Assembly (NCBI RefSeq): GCF_001592935.1
Contig: NZ_LRDB01000050.1
Span: forward strand, 186,001-250,000
Reading direction: 5' to 3'
From: Roseivirga echinicomitans
GTDB lineage: Bacteria > Bacteroidota > Bacteroidia > Cytophagales > Cyclobacteriaceae
Length of the DNA: 64,000 nt
This document shows, piece by piece, positions 15,817 to 24,949 of this stretch (position 1 is the first letter of the stretch; each line of letters starts with the position of its first letter). Both the position numbers and the translations under genes were made by a program. Below the pieces are notes generated by a model. It saw only the letters and a list, made by a program, of their open reading frames with translations, was not told the origin of the DNA and ran no database searches.

Positions 15817-17931
15817 TTACAATTCCCCTTTAAAAGCGGAATCCAATAAACTGGCCTTCAATGACTTAAGGTTATTTATTTTTACTTCTATTTCTTTGAT
15901 TAGCATATTACTGCCATCATTTACTGTCCTAACTTTTTCATTGATTATTTCTTGATCTTTAGGGTCTATGGGGTATTTAATAATAGTCTCTTTCAGCATA
16001 CTTGAGTTAACACCTGCTTGGCCGATCCATTTTTTGCAAATTCTGAGAAAATAGCCCTGCTGGTGAAGGTTCATTAAGTAATTGACTAAGTATTCAGCAT
16101 TTATTTTATTCTTGTCAACTCGTATTCTAGTAAGATGATTACTGAAACCATAATCATAATCTTGATCAATCAGTGCTGTTTTTCCAACAAGCTCTTTACT
16201 ATTTGTGTTATTGAATAAAATATCGCCTGATTTGAGTTTACTCTTCTTAAGATCTACTTTCCTGTTATCTATTTTGATGAGTAAATCAAAATTTAGCTTT
16301 CCTGTAAAGTCAATATTATGCGTTCTTAAATGAACAAACCCATTAGGTTTTTCATTGGATTTATTACAAGCAAAACCAGAAACCATCTCAGTTATTAAAT
16401 TTTCTAGCTTATCTTCTTTCAAACTTATAGTCCTATTTAGCTCTCTATCTAATACACTTTTTCTTAGCTTTTTAGTTAGATTTTCTATTAGAGCATCATC
16501 CTCTTTGATTACATCTAAAAGATCTTTGGGGCTTTTATATTCGATTGATATTTCCTTGCTTGGATTCTTTGCTGAGAGATCGAATTCCTTGATTTCATTT
16601 ACATGAACAGTCCAATCCTGTTTTCCTTTGTTTCTATTCTTTGGGTTTTTATAGAGCCTGACAAAATCAGCCATGTGTTCATCACTCAAAGGCTTATTCT
16701 TGGTCAGTTTGTAAGGAGGTTCTACTTCGTAATACCAAATGTCAGAAGTAGCTCCTTTTCGTTCGAAGAAGATTACGTTTGTCTTTACTCCACTATAGGG
16801 TAAAAACACGCCACTCGGCAGACTTAGTATAGTATGAAGATTGAAGTGATGTAGCAAATCCTCCTTTACTTTAGCAAAAGCTGCATTGGTTTGAAAAAGC
16901 ACTCCTTCTGGCACAACAATGGCGGCTTTGCCATTCAGTTTCAGCATCTTCATAAAGTGTTGTAGGAAGAGGAGTTCCGTAGCATTGCTCTGGACTGGAA
17001 AATTTTGCTGAATCTGACTCTTTTCCTTGCCGCCAAATGGAGGGTTTGCAAGAATGATATCGTGCCGTTCTTTTTCCTGAATATCTCGGATGTTCTGAGT
17101 TAATGTATTCTGCTTGTAGACATTAGGGCTTTCAATGCCATGTAATATCATGTTCATCATGCCCATCACGTAACCAAGTGATGTTTTCTCAAAGCCAAAA
17201 AATGTATCCTCCTGAATCGTTTTAAGCTGTGTCGTGTTGTAAGACTCACGTTTTTCAGATTGCATCAAAAACTCAAATGCATCCACCAAAAAACCTGCAC
17301 TTCCGATAGCACCATCGTAAATACTCTGCCCTACTCTAGGTTCTATTACTTCTACAATTGATTTGATTATTGCTCTAGGGGTATAGAATTCTCCTGAGTT
17401 TCCACCGTCACTACCCATGCCTTGCAAGAGCCCTTCATACACCACAGATAATTCATGTAGTTCTTCTTGGCTTTGGAAGTCCAAAGTATCTACTATGTCT
17501 AGTACCTCTCTAAGCGTATGCCCGCTAGCTATTTTGTTATCTAAATACTCGAAAATAGCCCCGATTTTATACTTTGGAGATTTAGGATGATTTATGCCTG
17601 ATTTAGAAAAATCCTTTAAATATGGAAATAAGTGATCATTTACGAAATCATTCAGATCCTTCCCAGTATCAACTTTCTTTTTTGGAGTGCCATCATCATT
17701 CTTTGGACATGCCCATTGAGACCATCTAAATTGGGGCGAAATAATGAAATCATATTTTTCACCATTTAATTCAGCTGTATCGTACTTATTCTCTTCATAG
17801 TCATTAAAAAACTTAAGGAAAAGCACCCAGCTTATCTGTTCGGTATAGCCCATCGCTCCATTGATACCATCATCCCTTCTCAGGATATCCGTAATGCGAT
17901 TGACTTTATTTTGTATCTCTTTTATACTCAT
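15817..17931 (-). CDS. Type I restriction HsdM fused to a single-TRD HsdS
   Basis: 704 aa. Residues 1-130 match the HsdM N-terminal helical domain (DDGINGAMGYTEQISWVLFL). The N6-adenine methyltransferase core follows, with SAM motif I IYDGAIGSAGFL (about 204-215, a variant of DPxxGxGGF) and catalytic NPPF at 296-299, then GVFLPYSGVKTNVIFF. After a linker (about 480-520), residues 525-704 resemble one HsdS target-recognition domain with its conserved helix, ending KSLKASLLDSAFKGEL. A complete HsdS has two such halves, so two fused chains would be needed for a full specificity unit, probably recognising a palindromic or symmetric site. The start overlaps the ATPase stop by 4 bp (ATGA). Confidence 0.9.
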   Translation of the reverse strand: MSIKEIQNKVNRITDILRRDDGINGAMGYTEQISWVLFLKFFNDYEENKYDTAELNGEKYDFIISPQFRWSQWACPKNDDGTPKKKVDTGKDLNDFVNDHLFPYLKDFSKSGINHPKSPKYKIGAIFEYLDNKIASGHTLREVLDIVDTLDFQSQEELHELSVVYEGLLQGMGSDGGNSGEFYTPRAIIKSIVEVIEPRVGQSIYDGAIGSAGFLVDAFEFLMQSEKRESYNTTQLKTIQEDTFFGFEKTSLGYVMGMMNMILHGIESPNVYKQNTLTQNIRDIQEKERHDIILANPPFGGKEKSQIQQNFPVQSNATELLFLQHFMKMLKLNGKAAIVVPEGVLFQTNAAFAKVKEDLLHHFNLHTILSLPSGVFLPYSGVKTNVIFFERKGATSDIWYYEVEPPYKLTKNKPLSDEHMADFVRLYKNPKNRNKGKQDWTVHVNEIKEFDLSAKNPSKEISIEYKSPKDLLDVIKEDDALIENLTKKLRKSVLDRELNRTISLKEDKLENLITEMVSGFACNKSNEKPNGFVHLRTHNIDFTGKLNFDLLIKIDNRKVDLKKSKLKSGDILFNNTNSKELVGKTALIDQDYDYGFSNHLTRIRVDKNKINAEYLVNYLMNLHQQGYFLRICKKWIGQAGVNSSMLKETIIKYPIDPKDQEIINEKVRTVNDGSNMLIKEIEVKINNLKSLKASLLDSAFKGEL

Positions 17932-19652
17932 AGGTTGTCTCTAAAAAAACTGTAAAGGTGTGTGATGTCTTCGGATATTTCAATAGCTGGAATTTGAGCG
18001 ATCAACTGATCTAATTGTGTTTCATCAAAACCATTTGCTTTGTAAAATGGATGAGTTAATGGCTTACACCTGTATTCTGCTACGTCTCCATTCCCGTCAC
18101 AATTATTGCCAATAGCAGGAATATTATTGGGAAATGCTCTTTGAAGCTCGGGAGACATGTCAAAATGATTGAATGCCGAGTTACTGATTAAATAATTTTC
18201 AATTTCTCTACGTTTCCAACTCAATAGAAAATAATTTGGCTGGTTTCCTGATTGATTTCTCAGCCTTTGAAACTCTTGCGGAATAGTTACACGGTGATCT
18301 ACTCCAACTAAATTGACCCCTAAATCATCTTTATCGCAAAGGGCAAATATATTTCGAGTTTGAATTTCACGTCCATCGACTGCTATGATAAATTCCTTGA
18401 CAAATCTGAGTTTACTCTCTCCAAATATCATATTTGGATTGTTATATCCAGAGTGCCTTTTCACTGGAATAATTTTATCTAAGATTTCAAGGCAACCAAC
18501 ACCTAATTTCTTGACAGATAATTTTTTAAAAATTGTCCAATCATCCTGATCATCAACCAGAACTATATCCATTATTCTAGAAGCAATGAAATATTGTTGA
18601 TCAGTATCACCTATAATATCTGATAGCCTTTTAAGTAACTCATTTATAGCCAATCCGGTTTCTATTCGTCCGCTCTTGATATATCTGATTCGGTCAAAAT
18701 TTGAATTCAATAATGAATCGGCTGAATGAGTTGTAGTTAAAACTCTTCCTTCAATATCATCCAGTCTATTCCAGAGCTTTTTAACATTCTTATAGTATAA
18801 ATGGGAGTCCACTTCATCTAAAAGAAAAATGGTGTTTGGGGCATCGAACAAATCAAGCAAAGCGTACATGCTTAATAATTGATATTCCCCATCACTTAAG
18901 TACTTGAATTCTAATCCTGAACTGAACTTCAATTGAGATTCGTGCATTTCAATGTTCGAGAGCCATCCATGAGAACTCAAAGCGAAAAATGAGAATATTT
19001 TAGAAGCATCCTTATGGGTAAAAATGTCAAAGACGTTATTTGAATCTAATTTCACCCACCTTTTTACGAGATTGTCATTGTTTCTGAAATCAAAATCTAT
19101 TTCTAACCCTTCAATTAGATTTTCCAATGTTTCATGAAAGTCTGTCTTCCTCAGCAATTGAGCTTCAGGATCAAACTCACCAGTTTCTTCAGCTGCGATT
19201 TCAGCTCTAATCTTTTGAGTATAATATTTACGCACTCTGAGCCTGAACCAAAACTCAGAGGACTCATCATCTCCCAAATCGTTTTCTGCTATGTAATTAT
19301 GATCTACCAAGTATCTTCTTACAAAACCATCACGTTTTAGTTGACTCGCAAAGAAAATGAGAATTCTAACCCAATCATAATTGAAGTAAAAAGACTTAAT
19401 AGATTGACCTTCTTCCCTAATAAACCGTGTGCTTTTCTTTTTATAAGTATTGAATAGATCACTGAACAGCTCATTCTGACCAGAAGAGAAGCATATTATT
19501 TTTTGGTCTTCATTGTCAAGGTAATCTTCAAATATGGATTCCAAAATTGAAGACTTGCCAGAACCATTTTCACCGATGAAAGTCGTGACACCTTGATTTA
19601 AGGTAAAAGTTTGTGGTCTCCGAACAAGTTTGGAAGTAAATGTTATGTCCAT
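17928..19652 (-). CDS. OLD-like AAA ATPase with DUF4435/TOPRIM-like C-terminus
   Basis: 574 aa. ABC-type ATPase motifs: Walker A GENGSGKSS (27-35), signature YLSDGEYQLLS, Walker B TIFLLDEVDSH and the His of TTTHSAD. From about 350 there is a TOPRIM-like part: VLVDDQDDW in the place of the usual LVEGxxD, FALCDKDD (DxD) and REIENYL, as in DUF4435/OLD-family proteins. The usual Glu of the first TOPRIM motif seems replaced by Asp. It is inserted between hsdR (2-bp gap) and hsdM-S (4-bp overlap), so it is an integral part of the operon rather than a passenger. OLD-like proteins are known phage-defence nucleases (Gabija, Lamassu-like relatives); here it probably senses or cuts DNA. Confidence 0.82.
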   Translation of the reverse strand: MDITFTSKLVRRPQTFTLNQGVTTFIGENGSGKSSILESIFEDYLDNEDQKIICFSSGQNELFSDLFNTYKKKSTRFIREEGQSIKSFYFNYDWVRILIFFASQLKRDGFVRRYLVDHNYIAENDLGDDESSEFWFRLRVRKYYTQKIRAEIAAEETGEFDPEAQLLRKTDFHETLENLIEGLEIDFDFRNNDNLVKRWVKLDSNNVFDIFTHKDASKIFSFFALSSHGWLSNIEMHESQLKFSSGLEFKYLSDGEYQLLSMYALLDLFDAPNTIFLLDEVDSHLYYKNVKKLWNRLDDIEGRVLTTTHSADSLLNSNFDRIRYIKSGRIETGLAINELLKRLSDIIGDTDQQYFIASRIMDIVLVDDQDDWTIFKKLSVKKLGVGCLEILDKIIPVKRHSGYNNPNMIFGESKLRFVKEFIIAVDGREIQTRNIFALCDKDDLGVNLVGVDHRVTIPQEFQRLRNQSGNQPNYFLLSWKRREIENYLISNSAFNHFDMSPELQRAFPNNIPAIGNNCDGNGDVAEYRCKPLTHPFYKANGFDETQLDQLIAQIPAIEISEDITHLYSFFRDNL

Positions 19653-19654
19653 AG

Positions 19655-21982
19655 TTAACTAGCCTTGTAAATTTGTTCTTGAAGCTCATAGTAAGCTTCT
19701 TTTAATTTTTTTAAGTCACCAAAAATCAATTTGGCATCCTTTGGAGTACCCAGTTTCAATTTTACTAAGTCTCCCAGTTTATCTTTAGAAAGCTCATCTT
19801 CTCCATATTTTTCATAATGATCAAGTATAAAATCGATAAACTCCTTCGCCCTTAAATCCGAATAGACTGAAAGCGTTTGTGTTTGGCCTTTCACATGAAT
19901 GACTCTTTCTTTCCTTGTTTTTATGTCGGACCTAAAAGAAATATGCGCTAACACATCAAATATGTCCACTTGAGGAGAAGCTACCATTAATCTTAAAGCA
20001 TCTAATTGTTCTTTGTCAAAACCCAATTGCCCCAACTTTTCTAGAAGAGCAATTCTGGTTTCTGGATTCGACCAGGCTTGCCTTAACTGATCTTCATTCT
20101 TAAATAGATTAGGAAGGTTACCAACCAATTTTTCTAAAAATTCTCTGACTGTAAGCGGCTTACCATTTTCATCAATATAACGTGTTTCGACATTAGTCAC
20201 TTTTAGACTATTCCCATTACTCAACTTGATTACCAGTTTTTCTTCTGGTTCTTTAAATGTACTGGGTTTTTCTGGTGGCGTTTTATACTTCTTTTTTTTT
20301 CTTGGTTCGCTTGCCCCTCTTTCTTCGGTATCTACTTCTTCCTCTGGTGGGCCATCCCAATCACTATCATAAAAGGCATTTGTAGCACCAGTGAAATCGA
20401 TAATAGTGAAGAAATCCTTTCCATCAAAGAGTCTCGTTCCTCTACCAATAATTTGTTTGAATTCAACATGTGAATTGATTGTCCTGACTATTACAATATT
20501 TCTCACATTTCTGGCATCAACCCCGGTAGTAAGCATTTGCGATGATGTAAGTATCGCAGGAATGTCTTTATCATTATTTTGAAAATCTTCGAGATACCCA
20601 ATTCCTATTGAACCTTCATCCGATGTTACACGAACGCAGTATTTTGGATCACCAATTTCCTTATGATTGTTGATCATATCTCGCATGGTCAAGGCATGCT
20701 CCTGATTTACGCAAAACACAATGGTTTTGTCCATTGGTTCAATTTGATTGAGAATTGCTCTTGCAATAAGATCGGTACGCTCATTTACGGTAATAATGCG
20801 TTCAAAATCTTTAATCTCATAGCGTCCTTTTGTCACAGCTCCCTTGATGACTTCATTGTCATTTGTATGAATATACTCATCAATGTTTGTTGTGATCCTT
20901 TTGACCTTATATGGCGTTAGAAAGCCATCTGAAATTCCGTCCTTTAGTGAATACTCATAAATTGGCTTACCAAAGTATTTGTATGTATCAACATTATCTT
21001 CTCGTTTTGGAGTAGCAGTAAGTCCCAAATGAACAGCTGGCTTAAAGTGATCAAGAATTAGTCGCCATGAACCTGCTTCATTAGCACTTCCTCGATGACA
21101 CTCATCAATTATAATAATATCAAAAAAATCTTCAGGGTATTGACGATAGTACCCTCCTATATTCTCCTGCTCTTCATTTTCTCGATCTGCAAGTGCCTGA
21201 TAAATTGCAAAGAAGATATATGCGTTAGTTGGAACTTCCCCATTCCTTTTTCTAACCTCTTCCCCATTAATTTTGATTAGATCATTTTCATAAGGATTAA
21301 AAGTGTTTATCGCTTGATCAGCAAGTATATTTCTATCAGCTAGAAACAATATTCTAGGTCTTCTACTCTCGCCATCTTTATTCCATTTACCCTCTAGAAG
21401 CTTATGTACAATTTGAAAGGAAATGAATGTTTTACCCGTACCTGTTGCTAGAGTAAGTAACATTCGATCTTTGCCTTCAGCTATATTTTCCATCACTTTG
21501 TTGACAGCAATCTCTTGATAGTATCTTGGAGAAAAAGAGCCTGTTAAATAAAATGGGATTGACAAAAGCTTCTTTTTTAAATTGTTTTGCTTGTCAAAAT
21601 TCAGATTGAATAATTCCTCAGGATTGAGGAATTCATCAACATAATCACCCTTCCCTGTTCTTATATCGAACAAATAGAGTTGTTCACCATTGGTGGCATA
21701 GACTATATCAATTTTGAGTTTCTCGGCATATTCAATTGCTTGTTGCAATCCATCAGTTGGATGTTTACCAATTTTTTTTGCTTCAATAATTGCTAGGTTT
21801 GATCCGTTATATCGTAATAAATAATCCAGAAAAAGTCTCTTCCCTCTTTTATCACCAATCAACTTCCTACCGTCTGTGAAATAGTATTCACGAACAATAT
21901 ACCCTTCGTCCCATCCAGCATTTTTAAGCAATGGATCAATATATTTTGCTCTAGTATCCGATTCTGATAAATGTCTATTCAT
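19655..21982 (-). CDS. hsdR: Type I restriction endonuclease subunit HsdR (EcoEI-like)
   Basis: 775 aa. The N-terminal nuclease domain has Asp53 (FLDYLLRYNG) and Glu67-x-Lys69 (AIIEAKK), the PD-(D/E)xK core. The helicase motor has Walker A ATGTGKT (179-185), IIIDECHRG, GLTATPKR and motif VI QIIGRGTRLF. The C-terminal about 150 residues are the EcoEI R-type domain (ALRLMVASPQVDIFDVLAHISF) that docks to the methylase. Length is typical of this short R class. The start at 21982 lies inside the XRE gene (8-bp overlap), so regulator and nuclease are translationally coupled. It cuts unmodified DNA after translocation, with specificity from the fused HsdM-S. Confidence 0.95.
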   Translation of the reverse strand: MNRHLSESDTRAKYIDPLLKNAGWDEGYIVREYYFTDGRKLIGDKRGKRLFLDYLLRYNGSNLAIIEAKKIGKHPTDGLQQAIEYAEKLKIDIVYATNGEQLYLFDIRTGKGDYVDEFLNPEELFNLNFDKQNNLKKKLLSIPFYLTGSFSPRYYQEIAVNKVMENIAEGKDRMLLTLATGTGKTFISFQIVHKLLEGKWNKDGESRRPRILFLADRNILADQAINTFNPYENDLIKINGEEVRKRNGEVPTNAYIFFAIYQALADRENEEQENIGGYYRQYPEDFFDIIIIDECHRGSANEAGSWRLILDHFKPAVHLGLTATPKREDNVDTYKYFGKPIYEYSLKDGISDGFLTPYKVKRITTNIDEYIHTNDNEVIKGAVTKGRYEIKDFERIITVNERTDLIARAILNQIEPMDKTIVFCVNQEHALTMRDMINNHKEIGDPKYCVRVTSDEGSIGIGYLEDFQNNDKDIPAILTSSQMLTTGVDARNVRNIVIVRTINSHVEFKQIIGRGTRLFDGKDFFTIIDFTGATNAFYDSDWDGPPEEEVDTEERGASEPRKKKKYKTPPEKPSTFKEPEEKLVIKLSNGNSLKVTNVETRYIDENGKPLTVREFLEKLVGNLPNLFKNEDQLRQAWSNPETRIALLEKLGQLGFDKEQLDALRLMVASPQVDIFDVLAHISFRSDIKTRKERVIHVKGQTQTLSVYSDLRAKEFIDFILDHYEKYGEDELSKDKLGDLVKLKLGTPKDAKLIFGDLKKLKEAYYELQEQIYKAS

Positions 21983-22172
21983 ACCTCTTATGAGCTAGTA
22001 AATCTTTTGCATCAACATCCAATATTTCAGCAATACGATATAAATCCTCTAAACTTGGTTGTCTTCTATTTTGAACATATGAATTCACCATGTTATAGCT
22101 CTTTTCGAGCTTTTCAGCGAGCCAAGTTTGCTTGATTCCTTTCTCTTCTAAAACTGCTTTTATGCGGTTCAT
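21975..22172 (-). CDS. XRE-family HTH regulator (restriction control protein)
   Basis: 65 aa, essentially one HTH_3 domain: IKQTWLAEKLEKSYNMVNSYVQNRRQPSLEDLYRIAEIL. It has the size of C-proteins that time restriction relative to methylation. It is the first gene of the operon and overlaps hsdR by 8 bp. A perfect palindrome at 22217-22243, 45 bp upstream of its start, is the obvious operator. Confidence 0.88.
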   Translation of the reverse strand: MNRIKAVLEEKGIKQTWLAEKLEKSYNMVNSYVQNRRQPSLEDLYRIAEILDVDAKDLLAHKRYE

Positions 22173-22216
22173 CAGCGCTTAGACTTTATGAGAATCGAAT
22201 ATAATGAAATGAAAGA

Positions 22217-22243
22217 TTATTATCTCATTTAATGAGATAATAA
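22217..22243. promoter_or_regulatory. Perfect 27-bp palindrome between the restriction operon and a divergent gene
   Basis: Two perfect 13-bp arms (TTATTATCTCATT and its complement) flank a single T at 22230. The centre is almost equidistant from the starts at 22172 (minus) and 22287 (plus), so one bound dimer could control both. It is the likely operator of the XRE regulator. Confidence 0.75.
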
Positions 22244-22286
22244 AAAGTTAAATTGTAATCATTAAATAACTTTAATCAAGTAGAAA

Positions 22287-22670
22287 ATGGAATTTGATCA
22301 GTTAGAAGATCTAACTCACAGGGTAATAGGCCAAGTAAACGATGATTTGATCAGTTATCTAAAGACAAAACCCAGCGATGGATATCAAAATGGATGGGAG
22401 CAAATATTGGATCAGGCTAAAGAGATATCACTCCATGAGTTTGTCTTTAAATATGAATTTTCGTTCATGGATTTATTAAGAGAATCATTTTTAAAAGCAG
22501 ATTTAAATGGCCGAAAAATTAAGAAAGCAGCGGTTTTGTATAATAAGGAGTTTGAAGGAATCGAAGAAGAATATGAAAGGGACTTTTACGATAGCTATGA
22601 TGATATTGATTTTAGAAAAGCTCTAAAATATAGCTTGATACAATTTCACCAATTAATTAGAGAGTGGTGA
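22287..22670 (+). CDS. Unknown 127-aa protein divergent from the restriction operon
   Basis: I do not recognise a family. The protein is helical and acidic (EFEGIEEEYERDFYDSYDDIDF) with no membrane segment, signal or Cys motif. Its start at 22287 faces the restriction operon across a 114-bp spacer centred on the perfect palindrome, so it is probably regulated together with it. Its acidity would allow a DNA-mimic anti-restriction role, but that is speculation. Codon use is AT-rich like the island and unlike the S1/P1 nuclease gene after it, so the island probably includes this gene. Confidence 0.65.
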   Translation: MEFDQLEDLTHRVIGQVNDDLISYLKTKPSDGYQNGWEQILDQAKEISLHEFVFKYEFSFMDLLRESFLKADLNGRKIKKAAVLYNKEFEGIEEEYERDFYDSYDDIDFRKALKYSLIQFHQLIREW

Positions 22671-22932
22671 AATTAACCGCAAACCCGAAAACCTTTAAAT
22701 GATTAGTTCTGACTGTTCCAAAGGAAGTAGTCTACCTCCTAGTCAACCCATAAAAAACGGCCACTTCGTTGACGAAAAGCTGGTGAAGCTTATGGCTGGC
22801 GTAAAATTAATTATCACCGAATTTATTAGATAATTCTGCCATTTCAAATTTTAATAATGTTCTCTTGATGCTTCAATAATGATGAAGCCAATGAATTTTC
22901 ATAATCTTGTAGCGCAAACGAATACCCATTTT

Positions 22933-23709
22933 ATGAAGAAGTTATTATTACTGACCACACTATTCATTTTCAGCCACACCCTTAAAGACGAGACCGTTTT
23001 TTGGGGTCAAATTGGTCACCGTGCTGTCGGTCATATTGCTGATGGTATGTTGACTAAAAAGGCACAGAAGAATGTGAAACGAGTTTTAGGTACTGAAACC
23101 CTGGCCGTAGCAAGTACTTGGATGGATGATATTAAATCTGATCGCTCTTTCGATTACGCCAGTGCTTGGCATTATTGCACCATCCCTGAGGGCATGACCT
23201 ATGAAACTGCACCAACGCAAGAAGGTGGTGATGTGGTTTGGGCCATAGAAAAGGTAATCAAAGAATTAAAAGCGGGTGGCCTTACGCCTGAGCAGGAAGC
23301 GACTAACCTTAAGTTCCTAGTGCACCTTGTGGGCGATATCCACCAACCTATGCACGTAGGCAACGGAGAAGACAGAGGCGGAAATGACACGAAAGTGGAA
23401 TGGTTTGGCAGCAACACCAACTTACACAGCGTTTGGGACAGCCGTATGATTGAGGGCAAACAATACAGCTATACTGAGTTTGCGGATATAGTAAACCACC
23501 CCACAAAAGAGCAAGTAAAGGGATGGCAGGCCGCCACGGTTCGCGATATGGCCATGGAGTCTATGAGCTACCGCGATAAGGTGTATGACATTCCTGAAAA
23601 CGGTAGATTGAGTTATGAATACTCCTTCAAATATTTCGATATCGTAGAGCTAAGAATCGCCCAAGCAGGTGTTCGATTGGCAGGTATTATCAATGAGATT
23701 TATAAGTAG
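22933..23709 (+). CDS. S1/P1-type zinc nuclease, secreted
   Basis: I start it at 22933, where MKKLLLLTTLFIFS gives a signal peptide; the longer frame from 22879 adds 18 residues without a signal. The S1/P1 zinc-binding set is complete: Trp at the mature N-terminus (VFWGQIGHRAVGH), Asp in WMDDI, AWHYC, LVHLVGDIHQPMHVG and LHSVWD. This family hydrolyses single-stranded DNA and RNA with three zinc ions and usually serves nutrient scavenging. Length of about 258 aa is normal. It stands alone, followed by a long repeat region. Confidence 0.93.
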   Translation: MKKLLLLTTLFIFSHTLKDETVFWGQIGHRAVGHIADGMLTKKAQKNVKRVLGTETLAVASTWMDDIKSDRSFDYASAWHYCTIPEGMTYETAPTQEGGDVVWAIEKVIKELKAGGLTPEQEATNLKFLVHLVGDIHQPMHVGNGEDRGGNDTKVEWFGSNTNLHSVWDSRMIEGKQYSYTEFADIVNHPTKEQVKGWQAATVRDMAMESMSYRDKVYDIPENGRLSYEYSFKYFDIVELRIAQAGVRLAGIINEIYK

Positions 23710-24949
23710 CTAGTCTTACGGGTCGCTCCTACGGAGCGTAATTTTCACTTTATACGTTTTTACAAACAGTTCGCCCCGAAGGGGCTTTAGGCTTGTGGTT
23801 TGGCGGGAGGTGCGACCCTGCTAGGGTCGAGGTTTGCACTGCACTGTTATTTTTACAAATGTATGACCCCGCTGGGGTCTGAAGGGTGTTTTGCAGATGT
23901 TTACTCTATAAACGCATGACCTCGATGGGGCTTTGGGCTCAACTCGAAAATTGATAGTCAAAAAAGCCCTGGACTACTTTTTCATATCAGTCAACACCCC
24001 GTAAAAGCTGGTACAGATCACTTTTACCAAAACCTTGAATCCCGTAGGGATTCCACATTTATAGCAATGTTAGTATGCGTAATAGTACCAACCCTGAAGG
24101 GGTTGTATATTCTATTCCTTCAACCAGTCAATGGGAGGTGCGACCCTGCTAGGGTCGAGGTTTGCTCTGCACTATTTTTTTTACAAATGTATGACCCCGC
24201 TGGGGTCTGAAGGGTGTTTTGTAGATGTTATACGCTATAAACGCATGACCTCGGTGGGGTTTTGGGCTCAACTCGAAAATTGATGGTCAAAAAGGCAAGG
24301 ACTACTTTTTCATATCAGTCAACACCCGCTAAAAACTGGTACAGATCACTTTTACCAAAACCTTTAATCCCGTAGGGATTCCACATTTATAGCAATGTTA
24401 GTATGCGTAATGACACCAACCCTGAAGGGGTTGTATATTCTATTCCTTCAACCAGTCAATGGGAGGTGCGACCCTGCTAGGGTCGGGTTTTGCACTGCAT
24501 TATTATTTTTACAAATGTATGACCCCGTTGGGGTCTGAAGGGTGTTTTGTTGATGTTTACTCTATAAACGTATGACCTCGATGGGGCTTTGGGCGTGGAA
24601 CTCAACTCGGAAATTGATGGTCAAAAAAGCCCTGGACTCCATTTTCATATAAGTCAACACCTCGTAAAAGCTGGTACAGATCACTTTTACCAAAACCTTT
24701 AATCCCGTAGGGATGACCTGTTGGTAGCAGTGAATTAATCACTGCGTTAAGCTCCGTAGGTGCGACCTATTGGGTGGCCTTTTTCATTTATATTTTAGCT
24801 CTCTAGTTGATTTTCAACTGAAGACTGTTTTATAGATTTTTCATCCTGAGTGAAGCGAAGAAACTATAATTAAACCCAATACGCTGTACTCACTACTCAA
24901 TACTCAATACGCTGTACTCACTACCAAATACTCTTTACCCAATACTCCT
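23710..24949. other. 1.24-kb noncoding region filled with repeats
   Basis: No ORF is supported. After the S1/P1 stop there are short GC-rich palindromes (GCTCCTACGGAGC, GCCCCGAAGGGGC), then the 328-bp tandem array, then (24716-24949) an AT-rich tail with the element CAATACGCTGTACTCACTAC twice near 24889-24921 and further ACTCAATAC variants. Confidence 0.8.
23805..24715. repeat. 328-bp tandem repeat, about 2.8 copies
   Basis: The marker GGGAGGTGCGACCCTGCTAG occurs at 23805, 24133 and 24461, an exact 328-bp period. Each unit holds at least four short palindromes: CGACCCTGCTAGGGTCG, GACCCCGCTGGGGTC (or GTTGGGGTC), AATCCCGTAGGGATT and AACCCTGAAGGGGTT. The third copy is cut after the AATCCCGTAGGGAT element. 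Substitutions between copies are few. The palindromes look like Bacteroidota REP elements that have been amplified in a block. Confidence 0.9.

Noticed and set aside
23805-24715. 328-bp tandem repeat as a CRISPR or phage element
   Set aside because: The units are long, have no unique spacers and encode nothing; they are amplified palindromes.
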